Of a stretch of DNA of 64,000 nucleotides, positions 42,882-51,664 are shown piece after piece. This stretch comes from an uncultured Porphyromonadaceae bacterium (GTDB lineage Bacteria; Bacteroidota; Bacteroidia; Bacteroidales; Muribaculaceae): NCBI GenBank assembly GCA_902491515.1, contig CABUIC010000012.1, forward strand, positions 1-64,000, read 5' to 3'. Each line of letters opens with the position of its first letter. Position 1 is the first letter of the stretch. The notes under the pieces are model-generated. The model made no database searches, was not told the DNA's origin, and was given only the letters and a program-made list of their open reading frames with translations. Position numbers and translations under genes: made by a program.

Positions 42882-44683
42882 TATTGCAAGGACGCTGTCG
42901 GAATATAAGCGCGGGAACGGGCGGTGTTGGCGTCGGTGAATCCTGCGGGAACGGGCGACATTGCGGGCTCGACTACTCCCGTGGCCGTGAGGTTGGAGTA
43001 GGTTCCGTTGCCCCGCACTCCGGGGGCGATATAGAAGGCGTACTCATAATTCTCCACGCCGTTCACGGATATGTCCTCGAGGTCGAGGTTGAGGACCGGG
43101 CGCCCTCCAGCGGCCTGGATGCGCACGCCCTGCCAGCGGGAGTCGAAAATGGCAATTCTCCGCGCCTCGACGTTGCGGAGCTCGTAAGCGGTGCCGGAGG
43201 AGAACCAGAGCGAGGGATTGGCATTGCCCCAGAAATCGCCCTGCGAGCCGACGGCTCCACCCCGGCATCCGGCGCGGCGGATGCTGATGTCCTCGAGGGT
43301 CACGGCTGTGCCGGAGGCGGAGAAGCCCGTGCCCGAGAAGTCGCAGTTCACCCGGACTCCGGCCTCCATTGCATCGGCGACGGCGATGTGGCGGGCGCGG
43401 TGGCCCGAGCCGCCGAAGAAGCCGAGCGAGGATGCGCGCCAGTTGTTTTCCGCCGTACAATATTCAAAGATGCAGTCGGACGCCATGTGGTTGGAACTCC
43501 ATGAGGCCATGTCGTCGTCGCCGTTGTTGCGGAAGGAGCATCCGGTGACTCGTGCGCGGCGCGTGCCGGAAGAGAGGTTGATACCATCGGCGTAGTTGTT
43601 GCGGAAGCGGCAGTTCTCCACCGTGAGGTCCTCGGAGGCGCGACCGCTGTAGTCGGCAATCCATGCACCGCACTCGAAGTGGTCGGCACGGACGTCGCGG
43701 ACCACACTTCCCTTTCCCCACGAGCCCATCAGGGCTTTTCCGACCTGATATGCGGAATTGTTGCGGAAGTAGCGCCTGTTGTTTATGGTGTTAAGAGAGA
43801 GGCCTTCGAGACCGCAGTTGTCGGCCTCGCACTCTATTCCCCGCTGGCTGTATGTGGAGCTGTTGTCGGACGAGGCCGAGAAGAAAAGCGTGGTGTGCCA
43901 CATTCCGGCTCCGACAATCCGTGTGCCGGGGGTGGTGATGATAATACGGCGGGGCACATCGTAGCTGCCAGCGGGGATAAATATGGTCTTGCCGCCGTTG
44001 GCGTTGATGAAAGAGACAAGGTTGCCGCCGGTGAACTCCACTTTGTTGGCGGCGCGGATGTCGGAGAAAGTCAGAGCGGCGGGAGCCTTCTCAAGCTCGA
44101 CGAAATCTATCGTGACGGGCTGCGCGGGTTCTCCCTCGAGAACGAGGCGGAGTGTGGTGCCGCCGGGGAGCTCGCGGGGAAGGAGGGTGTTCACCTCGTC
44201 GAAGCGCATTCGGGCGAACTTGGTGTCGGAAGGGGTGTTGTCGGGATATTTCTCGCCTGAATTGGCCTTGGGGGTGTACTGCCACGCCCAATAGCTGTCG
44301 AGTTCGAGGTCCATGAGCTTTGAGCCGGCGGAGAAGACGGCGAGAGTCTGCCTCGTGCCTGAGCCGTCGGGGCTGTCCGGAAGCGAGAAACGCAGGCACA
44401 TGGCGTCGGCTGGACGGTCGAGGGTCCATTCCACATATCCCCCGTCGGCATCGAGCACAATGGCGCGGCCGTTTGAGGCCTCGGAAGCGATGTTTTCCTG
44501 CGTATAGGGGACGGCTGAGATGAAAGAGCCGTTTGTCGAGCAGAAGCCGTCCTCGGCTTCATATCTAAGGTAGGGGCGCGTGATATATCCGTTGCCGAGA
44601 GCGTCGTCGGGATTGTCGACGGCCTGAGCGGAAGCGGCTGCGGGGAGTAGGAGAAGAGATGCGGCGAAAAAAAGTTTTCTCAT
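42881..44683 (-). CDS. GH87-like alpha-1,3-glucanase (mycodextranase-type)
   Basis: A 600-aa secreted enzyme with signal peptide (residues 1-19). An N-terminal beta-sandwich (about 30-205) has the family-like YLRYEAEDG, ENIASEASNG and LRFSLPDSPDG; a right-handed beta-helix follows (about 215-560). Candidate catalytic aspartates are D366 (NNYADGINL) and D389-D390 (NNGDDDMA). Their 23-residue spacing equals that of the Asp1045/Asp1068/Asp1069 set reported for the Bacillus circulans enzyme. ENNWRASS and GGSGHRAR also match. Its substrate is probably alpha-1,3-glucan from fungi, plaque or other bacteria. The downstream regulator overlaps by one base; an unknown secreted protein and GH97 are divergent. 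Confidence 0.75.
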   Translation of the reverse strand: MRKLFFAASLLLLPAAASAQAVDNPDDALGNGYITRPYLRYEAEDGFCSTNGSFISAVPYTQENIASEASNGRAIVLDADGGYVEWTLDRPADAMCLRFSLPDSPDGSGTRQTLAVFSAGSKLMDLELDSYWAWQYTPKANSGEKYPDNTPSDTKFARMRFDEVNTLLPRELPGGTTLRLVLEGEPAQPVTIDFVELEKAPAALTFSDIRAANKVEFTGGNLVSFINANGGKTIFIPAGSYDVPRRIIITTPGTRIVGAGMWHTTLFFSASSDNSSTYSQRGIECEADNCGLEGLSLNTINNRRYFRNNSAYQVGKALMGSWGKGSVVRDVRADHFECGAWIADYSGRASEDLTVENCRFRNNYADGINLSSGTRRARVTGCSFRNNGDDDMASWSSNHMASDCIFEYCTAENNWRASSLGFFGGSGHRARHIAVADAMEAGVRVNCDFSGTGFSASGTAVTLEDISIRRAGCRGGAVGSQGDFWGNANPSLWFSSGTAYELRNVEARRIAIFDSRWQGVRIQAAGGRPVLNLDLEDISVNGVENYEYAFYIAPGVRGNGTYSNLTATGVVEPAMSPVPAGFTDANTARSRAYIPTASLQ

Positions 44684-44715
44684 GGGGCTCGGGCTAAGGT
44701 GAGTGGAAAATCATG

Positions 44716-44723
44716 CAAATATA
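44716..44723 (-). promoter_or_regulatory. Candidate -7 element for the GH87-like gene
   Basis: Reads TATATTTG on the minus strand, 32 nt upstream of the ATG. No clear -33 element. Confidence 0.45.
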
Positions 44724-44973
44724 TGCAAAAGCGCCGTCCCCGCCGTCCGTTATTGCCGAAATATAGCGGGTCCGGCAATAATTGCAACTGATTTGCAAGC
44801 GTTTGACTATTCGAACCATATGTATAAATATAGTCGGAATACGTGCGTCTACTCGACTCCGGGGCGCTCTGACGGCCACAATATATTTTTCCCGGCACAA
44901 AAACGCATTCCGCTGATAAACGGCATATTACCGCCGGACGTGAAGAAAATGCGCTAAGTTCGCGCAATAATGC

Positions 44974-45004
44974 TTGCCGGGGCGTCGGGAGGACGATAAA
45001 TTTG
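44974..45004 (+). promoter_or_regulatory. Consensus promoter of the secreted protein-GH97 unit
   Basis: TTG (44974-44976), 20 nt, TAAATTTG (44997-45004). The intergenic region 44684-45057 (374 nt) otherwise holds only the opposing promoter and A/T-rich sequence; no gene seen. Confidence 0.6.
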
Positions 45005-45057
45005 CCGACGGGAACACGAAACTCCCGCCAATGTCAAACTTTAAATCTAAAACGGAC

Positions 45058-45839
45058 ATGAAAAAAACTACCCTTCTTGCCGCCCTCGCCCTCGCAGGCG
45101 CATCCTTCACCAGCCAGGCCGCCGATGAATACAAGGTGGCTTTCAACAACCCTCTTGACGCCGACGGGTTCATGATCGTGAAGTACGACCTCGACAAGGG
45201 CGCCTTCGCCGAGTCCAACGACTGGGAAATCGACGAGACCTTCGTCTTCGCGCTCGACGTCACGGGCACGCCCCTCGAAGCCGCCCTCCAGACGGCGTCG
45301 CGCAATCCGGCCGTTCTCGGCCGCGGTATGGCCTACGACATCTATTCGACGAACCTCGTTCCCGAAGGCGAAACCGGAAGCAGCATCGACGGGCGCCTGA
45401 TGCACATCAAGGACAACATCTACGGCATGACGCTCAACATCTACCAGCAGAGCGTGAGCCGCTACAAGGACGCCGCCTCGTGCCCAACGCCGAGTTCACG
45501 GAATACCTCGCCACGACCGCAGGCCAGGTGACCGAATTCGACGCCAACTTCTTCGGCTTCGGCTGGAGCGCCGACAACCCCGGCGCTGAATGGTGGGAAG
45601 GCGTGGCCGCTCCCATCCAGGGCCAGAGCCGTTTCCGCTGCGCCGCCTACACCGGCCCGAAGACCTCTCCCGAATTCACTGCGGGCGACGTGATTCCCGC
45701 CACGGAATGCCCCTTCGCCGGACTTGACGCAGGCTCCTTCCACAGCATGGTCGACAACTGGGGCGGCTACGCCCAGCCCATACCACTTGCTGAAATCGAA
45801 CGATACACCGGCACACTGCGCCAAAACTACAATTACTGA
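45058..45839 (+). pseudogene. Secreted protein of unknown function, interrupted by a frameshift
   Basis: The first part reads from a signal peptide (MKKTTLLAALALAGASFTSQA) to about 45471, then goes out of frame. The remainder continues in another frame from LVPNAEFTEY to the stop at 45839. Adding one base after AAGGAC, for example a third G, would give KDGRLVPNAEF and a single protein of about 260 aa. This fits a one-base loss in a short G/C run. The second frame ends in TGATG with the GH97 start, the expected operon junction, so the ancestral gene was intact through both parts. I recognise no family; aromatic residues are common (FGFGWSADNPGAEWWEG). A sequencing or assembly error is equally possible. 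Confidence 0.7.
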
Positions 45840-47899
45840 TGGACAGACTTGCATTATTCACCCTCCTGCTCCTCGGGGCGGGAGGGGGCGCCGCCGGAGC
45901 CCTTCTGCAAGGCTGCGCCGGGCAGGCCGAGGCGGCGGAGGTGAGCTCCCCCTCGGGCAAAATCGTGCTCCGCGCAGGCGTGACCGACGGAGGCCGCGTG
46001 TACTACACGCTGCGCCACGGCAGCTCGGCGCTCATCGACACATCCTTCGTAGGCATCACGATGAAGGAAGGGCGCGTGGGCTACCGCTCGCGGCTCCGGG
46101 ACACCAGGACCGGGGCTGATGACTACACCTGGTCCCGCCCGTGGGGCGAAGAGGACAGCGTGCGCTGCAACTACCGCGAGCTGCGCCTCAGCCTTACGGA
46201 GGACAGCTCGGCCGTGAGCCGCTACGACATAGTCTTCCGCGTGTTCGACGACGGCGTGGGCTTCCGCTACGAGATTCCCGCCCAGGAGGGGCTCGACTCC
46301 GTGACTATAATGGACGAGGATTCGCGCTTCAACATCCACGAGGACGCCGTGGCGTGGAGCCAGCCCTGGGACTGGGAATACTACGAGCACATCTATCTGC
46401 CCTCGCCTGTAAGCCGGCTCGACACCGTCTCGACGCCGCTTACAATGAAAGTGACCGACAACCTGTATCTCTGCCTCCACGAATCCAATCTCGTGGACTA
46501 TGCCGAGATGAACCTCCGTACCGAACCCGGGAGCACATGCCTCCACAGCTACCTGACACCATGGAGCACGGGCGAAAAGGTGTTCGCGGCGCTTCCGGCA
46601 CGCACGCCGTGGCGCACGATTGCCGTAGCGGAGTCGCCGGCGGGGCTGATGCTCTCGCGCCTGACCCTCAACCTCGCCGACCCCTGCGAAATCGAGGACT
46701 GCTCGTGGATAGAGCCGGGCCGATACGTAGGAATCTGGTGGGGAATGCACATGAAGGACTGGACCTGGTGCTCCGGACCTAAGCACGGCGCCACCACGGC
46801 CAACGCCAAGCGCTACATCGACTTCGCCGCACGGAACGGCTACTCGGGCGTGCTCGTCGAAGGCTGGAACAAAGGCTGGGACGGCGACTGGACCAAGAAC
46901 GGCGACATCATCTCCTTCACCGAGCCCTACCCCGACTTCGACCTCCCCGGCGTGGCCGCCTACGCCCAGGAGAAAGGAGTGCGGCTGATTGGCCACAACG
47001 AAACTGCCGGAGGAACCCGGAACTACGAGGCGCAGATGGACTCGGCCTTCGCCCTCTACCACTCCCTCGGGATGAACACCGTGAAGACCGGCTATGTCAA
47101 CTATCTGCTGGACGGCAAGGAGCTTCACGGCAGCCAGTACGGCGTGCGCCACTACCGCAAGGTCGTAGAGACGGCGGCAAAGCACGGCATTATGATATGC
47201 AACCATGAGGGCGTGATGCCGACCGGCTGGGAACGCACCTACCCTAACCTTATGGCCCACGAGGACATGCGCGGACAGGAATACGACGCGTGGAGCCCCG
47301 ACGGCGGCAATCCTCCGGAGCATACGTGCACTCTGCCTTTCACGCGCGGACTCGCGGGACCGATGGACTTCACGCCGGGTACCTTCGACTACAACAACAC
47401 GGCCGTGCCAGGCACGCGCCCGCAGACCACCCTCGCCAAGCAGCTGGCGCTGGCCGTGGTACTCCACAGCCCTATAGTCATGTCGAGCGACAAGGTCGAG
47501 AACTACGAAGGGCGCCCCGAGCACGAATTCCTGCGCAGCTGCCCGACAAACTGGAAGCGCACGCTCGTGCCCGAGGCGAGAATAGGGGAATACGTTACCG
47601 TAGCCCGCGCGGACCGCGAGAATCCGGACAACTGGTATGTCGGGGCCATCACGGCTTCGAACCCGCGCGAGTGCGAGATAAGACTCGATTTCCTCGACCC
47701 GGCCAGAGAGTACACGGCAAAGATATTCAGCGACAGCGAGAAGGCCGATTACCGCACGGCGCCTGGGCTCGTGGACATCACCGAGCGCGAAGTCGCCGCC
47801 GGCGAGAAGCTGAAGGTCCGTCTCGCTCCGGGCGGAGGCGCCGCGATGATCATCACCCCCCGGCCGCCATCCTCCGGCAACATGGCGATGAGACGCTGA
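45839..47899 (+). CDS. GH97 alpha-glucosidase (SusB-type)
   Basis: A 686-aa exported enzyme, probably a lipoprotein (LLQGC near residue 26). N-terminal beta-sandwich, central TIM barrel and C-terminal beta domain. The SusB acid/base and base residues are matched in spacing: E388 (GHNETAG) and E457 (NHEGVMPTG) are 69 apart, as are SusB Glu439 and Glu508. E475 and E481 (MAHEDMRGQEY) match the calcium ligands Glu526 and Glu532. This places it in the inverting, calcium-dependent alpha-glucosidase subgroup. It would trim oligosaccharides from alpha-glucan, in keeping with the divergent GH87-like gene. The start overlaps the frameshifted gene. Confidence 0.92.
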   Translation: MDRLALFTLLLLGAGGGAAGALLQGCAGQAEAAEVSSPSGKIVLRAGVTDGGRVYYTLRHGSSALIDTSFVGITMKEGRVGYRSRLRDTRTGADDYTWSRPWGEEDSVRCNYRELRLSLTEDSSAVSRYDIVFRVFDDGVGFRYEIPAQEGLDSVTIMDEDSRFNIHEDAVAWSQPWDWEYYEHIYLPSPVSRLDTVSTPLTMKVTDNLYLCLHESNLVDYAEMNLRTEPGSTCLHSYLTPWSTGEKVFAALPARTPWRTIAVAESPAGLMLSRLTLNLADPCEIEDCSWIEPGRYVGIWWGMHMKDWTWCSGPKHGATTANAKRYIDFAARNGYSGVLVEGWNKGWDGDWTKNGDIISFTEPYPDFDLPGVAAYAQEKGVRLIGHNETAGGTRNYEAQMDSAFALYHSLGMNTVKTGYVNYLLDGKELHGSQYGVRHYRKVVETAAKHGIMICNHEGVMPTGWERTYPNLMAHEDMRGQEYDAWSPDGGNPPEHTCTLPFTRGLAGPMDFTPGTFDYNNTAVPGTRPQTTLAKQLALAVVLHSPIVMSSDKVENYEGRPEHEFLRSCPTNWKRTLVPEARIGEYVTVARADRENPDNWYVGAITASNPRECEIRLDFLDPAREYTAKIFSDSEKADYRTAPGLVDITEREVAAGEKLKVRLAPGGGAAMIITPRPPSSGNMAMRR

Positions 47900-47920
47900 A
47901 ATTCCTGTAATGCTAATATC

Positions 47921-47956
47921 AATCCCGGTCTTGCCTTCCTGCAAAACCGGGATTTC
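47921..47956 (+). terminator. Rho-independent terminator after GH97
   Basis: AATCCCGG pairs with CCGGGATT across a loop of about 20 nt and is followed by TCTGTT. Confidence 0.65.
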
Positions 47957-47958
47957 TG

Positions 47959-47989
47959 TTGCATTAACGGATTATTATGGCTAAATTTG
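47959..47989 (+). promoter_or_regulatory. Consensus promoter of the 541-aa/Sel1 gene pair
   Basis: TTG (47959-47961), 20 nt, TAAATTTG (47982-47989). It has the same spacing and -7 sequence as the promoter at 44974. Confidence 0.6.
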
Positions 47990-48045
47990 CAACAAACATT
48001 CCAAAACATACAAAAACCTTAAAAACAGCCATAAATCCGAACACT

Positions 48046-49671
48046 ATGAGAAAGACTTTCCTCTTCCTGCTTCTTGCAACAGGCTTTGCCGGGGTCAACG
48101 CTCAGGATTTCGAGCCTCTCGACAGAAAATACTATCCCGACAAATACGAACTGGTCGACACCATCCTCATGGGCAACAAGAAACTCGGCACCTATCCCAA
48201 GGCCGGGGACGTCTACTATATACAGGACCTCGGAGGTCCGTCGGTCAACGCAGGGTTCAACGGCGGCTTCGGCGCGATGACGGTCACAAAGACCGTCAAC
48301 GGCAAGAAGTGGGAATACATCCCGTACGACTACCCCGCGCTCTGCTACATAGCCTCAAAACTCCCCGGCGGCGCGGGCGACTTCTACGGCTTCTACACCA
48401 CGGGCTTCGAAAAGACGGACAAGATGCTGGCCGGGGAGCCTCAGAAGAATCCCTACTCACGTCCCGGAATAATCTACGGCACCGTCGTGCGCCCGGACGG
48501 AGAGAGAGAGACCTACCTCGTGCGCCCGGAGGCGGAATGGAAGAAGCTGGCCGTCAGCAAGCCTACGGGAACTTTCTACATCCACGACTTCAGTGAGGAT
48601 TTCAAAGCCCTCGAAATCACGTTCAACGCCGGGGGCACAGGCAAAATCGTCTACCACCTACCCCGCACCGAGCATCAGGCGCCTCAGGAAATCGCGGGAA
48701 TGTCGACGCAGCGGCGGAGCAACGGCACCGTGAAAAAGCGCCACCGCTCGTTCACCGGAGGATATCACTTCTACATGGACGGCACCATCAGCACACCGAT
48801 GAAGTGGACATACAAGGACGGTAAGCTGGACGTCACCCCGACAGGGAAACCGACCACAAACGTCAGCGGAGGCATAGACTACGAAAAGACCTGGGCCAAG
48901 CACAGCGTCACCGCCTCCGACAAGGCGATAGAAAACGGGAAATACCGCGCGGACTTTCCCACCAACGAATATGTAGTTGAGGCCAAAAAGGCCACGAAGG
49001 CCACTGTGGATGCCTATGCGGCCCATCTTGAGGCGCTGGGCTTCCCCGTGGTCCACATGACACAGAAGGAAATTCTCGTGGGCTTAGACTCGAAGAATTT
49101 TCCGGGAAAATTCTACTACATGATGGACCGGAACAAGACATCTGACCCCATCATGGGCTACTGCCTCGATGTTCTGTCCGGGATATTCGACAAGTTCGCG
49201 GCGACGCGTACACCGGGGCACGCACGGCTCTTCAACAACTTCACCTCCAATGCGAAGATTGGCATCGCGATGGCCGGCGAGCCACTCCGGGGATGCCTCT
49301 ATTACAAAGTCAGCGACATCAACCCCGCGGAGCGGACAGCCAAGGTGGACTTTCTTGTGCCCGGCAAGGAGTACACGGCGGACCTGCGCTTCGACCAGAA
49401 ATGGCACGTGGACAATGCCCTTCTCCAGTCCAGCCTCAAGGAGGACAGCGGCATAGCCGAGAAGCGGGCCCTCATCGCGGCCAACGACGCAAAGATTCTC
49501 GAGTACAAGAAGGACAAGCGCCGTGCAAAAATCGTGAAGAACTACGAGAAGCAGGTAAAGAACATGAAACAGCCTGAGACCTTCAATACCCTGAACGAGT
49601 ACGCGGAGCTGTGCAGACTCCAGGACCGCCTGCTGAAAATTCAGGAAGAGACCCTGATAGCCCTCGAATAA
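48046..49671 (+). CDS. Secreted 541-aa protein of unknown family
   Basis: Signal peptide at residues 1-19 (MRKTFLFLLLATGFAGVNA). The body is largely beta-rich with many Lys, Gly and aromatic residues, including VYYIQDLGGPSVNAGFNGGFGA near the start and GGYHFYMDGTISTPMKWTY in the middle. The last 80 residues or so are predicted coiled coil (ANDAKILEYKKDKRRAKI onward). No catalytic motif or named domain is recognised. The start at 48046 gives a clean signal peptide. It shares an operon with the Sel1-repeat gene 24 nt downstream, both exported. Confidence 0.75.
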   Translation: MRKTFLFLLLATGFAGVNAQDFEPLDRKYYPDKYELVDTILMGNKKLGTYPKAGDVYYIQDLGGPSVNAGFNGGFGAMTVTKTVNGKKWEYIPYDYPALCYIASKLPGGAGDFYGFYTTGFEKTDKMLAGEPQKNPYSRPGIIYGTVVRPDGERETYLVRPEAEWKKLAVSKPTGTFYIHDFSEDFKALEITFNAGGTGKIVYHLPRTEHQAPQEIAGMSTQRRSNGTVKKRHRSFTGGYHFYMDGTISTPMKWTYKDGKLDVTPTGKPTTNVSGGIDYEKTWAKHSVTASDKAIENGKYRADFPTNEYVVEAKKATKATVDAYAAHLEALGFPVVHMTQKEILVGLDSKNFPGKFYYMMDRNKTSDPIMGYCLDVLSGIFDKFAATRTPGHARLFNNFTSNAKIGIAMAGEPLRGCLYYKVSDINPAERTAKVDFLVPGKEYTADLRFDQKWHVDNALLQSSLKEDSGIAEKRALIAANDAKILEYKKDKRRAKIVKNYEKQVKNMKQPETFNTLNEYAELCRLQDRLLKIQEETLIALE

Positions 49672-49695
49672 GAAGACAAAATATCATCATCTGCA

Positions 49696-51489
49696 ATGAA
49701 AAAGATAACAACATTTCTCTTCGCTACGCTGATGGCCGCCGTGCCCGCGATGGCGCAGACCTTCTCCAAGGATCTGGAGAAAAAAGCAAAAAGCGGAGAT
49801 GCCGCGGCCATGGTGGAAGTCGGCGACTGCTACTTCAAGGGCTCCGGCGTTGAAAAGAACGCCAAGAAAGCCAAGGACTGGTACGAAAAAGCCATCAAGG
49901 CCGGAAACATCGATGCTTATGCCAAGGTTGTCGACTGCTACCGAAGCTGGGACGGAATAGAGAAGGACCCGAAGAAGGCCTTCGAATGGATAGAGAAAGG
50001 CGCCAGAGCCGGGAACGCCGGATTGCGGCTGGAACTGGCCAAGGCCTACGAGACCGGCGAAGGGACGCCGCGCAACCCCGGCGCCGCGGGCCGGGAATAT
50101 ATTGCCGCGGCTTTCGGTGGCATGACCGAGGCCTTCGGGCCCGCTGTAAAAGCGGCGCTCATGAGCGGCAACGATGTCGACGCCTTCACTCTGGCTGACA
50201 TCATCAGCCGCCAGGAAGGTCTGACTCCCGAGGACAAAGACTTCTTAAATATAGCCAAAGGAATAGTGATGCTCCATGCCGGTTATGATGTCGCCGCTAA
50301 TCATTTCTTCGGCGACAAGGCCAATGATCCGGAGTGGAAAGCCGCTGTTATGGAAGCGAAAATGCTCGGCGACGGCGGCCAGTTCGATGCAGAGGGCTGG
50401 AACGCCTGGGCCTCGACTATGCCCGATGACAATGCCACGGCAAACTTCGTCCGCGGCGTGCTGTCCGTAACGGAAGAACGCTGGCCTCAGGCCGTGGACT
50501 ACTTCTCCAAAGCCTCGATGGGCGGCGAAAAGGATAGCCGCGTGGCCTTGTTCATTCTCTCGCTACCCCAGGGGACAAGCTCCACGCTTGCCGAACACGA
50601 AGACTACTTCAACAGCAACTCTCCGCTGCTTTCCGTAGTGCTGAAGAAGATGGCCGATGCACGTCGGGGTTACAATATGCAACTGCTGGAAAAGGCGGGG
50701 ATTCTTCGCGAGGGCGACATAGATCTTGCCGGCGTGGAAAGACGCGTGGAGAGCTACAACAAAGAACAGCTGATCTCACGACTCAACCCGGAAGAGGAGA
50801 AACGCAAACACATTTACAGCAAGTATTTCGAGGCAATGGAACGAGAGGGCGACCCGCGCGGGACACTGCTGAAATACTACGACAAGTACGGATACGGACT
50901 CAACTTCCTTATTGACGACCGCAATTTCCTCTGGGACATGCAGCGGGCGGCCGGTCAGGGCGAACCGGCGGCCGGAGTACTCGCGGGGGCGATGGTCGAC
51001 GAATACGTAAGGGCCTGCCAGCACTTGTCGCCCTCGCAGAAGGAGACGGCCGAGGCCGCGAGAAAAAGAGTCAGCGGCATTAAGGCAGCGGCACCAAAGC
51101 AGTCTGTCAATTCTCCGGATAATTTCATCGACGTGGCAGAGAGAGCCGTGATGGCATATCAGTCCGCAAGCGACGAGGCGGAGAAGCAGAAATATCTCTG
51201 GTGCTGGAGCGCCTGGGACGGCCTCGTCAAGGAGTGGCTCAAGCCCGTTCCGAAGAAGCTGAACTACCTTATGATGTTCAACAACGAAGATACGAAGAAG
51301 GCCTTCACGGAGGCGGCGACCAAATACCCCGACCTTTTGCTCAAATGGGCTGAGGGAACGAACTATGGCGTTGAAGTGATAGCCTCGGACATTTCTCTCC
51401 CGGAACTTCTTGAGCTTGCCGCCCAGAACGCCGAGGGCGATACCAAGGCCAAAATCAAACGGGTGCTGAGCTCGAAATACGGGAGGTAG
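49696..51489 (+). CDS. Exported Sel1-repeat (TPR-like) protein
   Basis: A 597-aa protein with a signal peptide (residues 1-21). Sel1-like repeats cover about residues 25-135: AAAMVEVGDCYFKGSGVEKNAKKAKDWYEKA, then DAYAKVVDCYRSWDGIEKDPKKAFEWIEKGA, then LRLELAKAYETGEGTPRNPGAA. The rest is helical with fewer recognisable repeats. Sel1 proteins are adaptors for protein-protein contact, so it may present or regulate the 541-aa partner encoded upstream, which is inference. A remarkable 102-nt hairpin starts 10 nt after the stop. Confidence 0.85.
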   Translation: MKKITTFLFATLMAAVPAMAQTFSKDLEKKAKSGDAAAMVEVGDCYFKGSGVEKNAKKAKDWYEKAIKAGNIDAYAKVVDCYRSWDGIEKDPKKAFEWIEKGARAGNAGLRLELAKAYETGEGTPRNPGAAGREYIAAAFGGMTEAFGPAVKAALMSGNDVDAFTLADIISRQEGLTPEDKDFLNIAKGIVMLHAGYDVAANHFFGDKANDPEWKAAVMEAKMLGDGGQFDAEGWNAWASTMPDDNATANFVRGVLSVTEERWPQAVDYFSKASMGGEKDSRVALFILSLPQGTSSTLAEHEDYFNSNSPLLSVVLKKMADARRGYNMQLLEKAGILREGDIDLAGVERRVESYNKEQLISRLNPEEEKRKHIYSKYFEAMEREGDPRGTLLKYYDKYGYGLNFLIDDRNFLWDMQRAAGQGEPAAGVLAGAMVDEYVRACQHLSPSQKETAEAARKRVSGIKAAAPKQSVNSPDNFIDVAERAVMAYQSASDEAEKQKYLWCWSAWDGLVKEWLKPVPKKLNYLMMFNNEDTKKAFTEAATKYPDLLLKWAEGTNYGVEVIASDISLPELLELAAQNAEGDTKAKIKRVLSSKYGR

Positions 51490-51498
51490 AATTTAGAG

Positions 51499-51600
51499 TT
51501 AATCTATAAAATCCCTTCATCAGGCGTAATATCAAGGCCGGCGGCTTCTACAAGCTGTCGGTCTGGATATTACGCCCAACTCTGGGATTTTATAGGTTAA
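51499..51600 (+). ncRNA. Symmetric 102-nt hairpin, possible structured RNA
   Basis: Arms of 47 nt close on an 8-nt loop at 51546-51553. Three helices of 17, 11 and 11 pairs are separated by a symmetric 7-nt internal loop and one mismatch. Of 39 pairs, 35 are Watson-Crick and the 4 differences are all G-U on the + strand (51503/51596, 51537/51562, 51541/51558, 51543/51556); on the minus strand they would be A-C mismatches. It follows the Sel1 gene. No known RNA family is recognised; a terminator, processing site or mobile miniature element are alternatives. Confidence 0.6.
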
Positions 51601-51618
51601 TAGTCCTAAAATGGCTAT

Positions 51619-51657
51619 AAAAAAACGGGCCTTGCGAAACGAAATCGCAAGGCCCGT
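51619..51657 (-). terminator. Terminator of the galactan locus (after galM)
   Basis: A perfect 13-bp stem (ACGGGCCTTGCGA with TCGCAAGGCCCGT) with a 7-nt loop; on the minus strand it is followed by a T run (51619-51625). Confidence 0.88.
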
Positions 51658-51664
51658 TGGCTTT

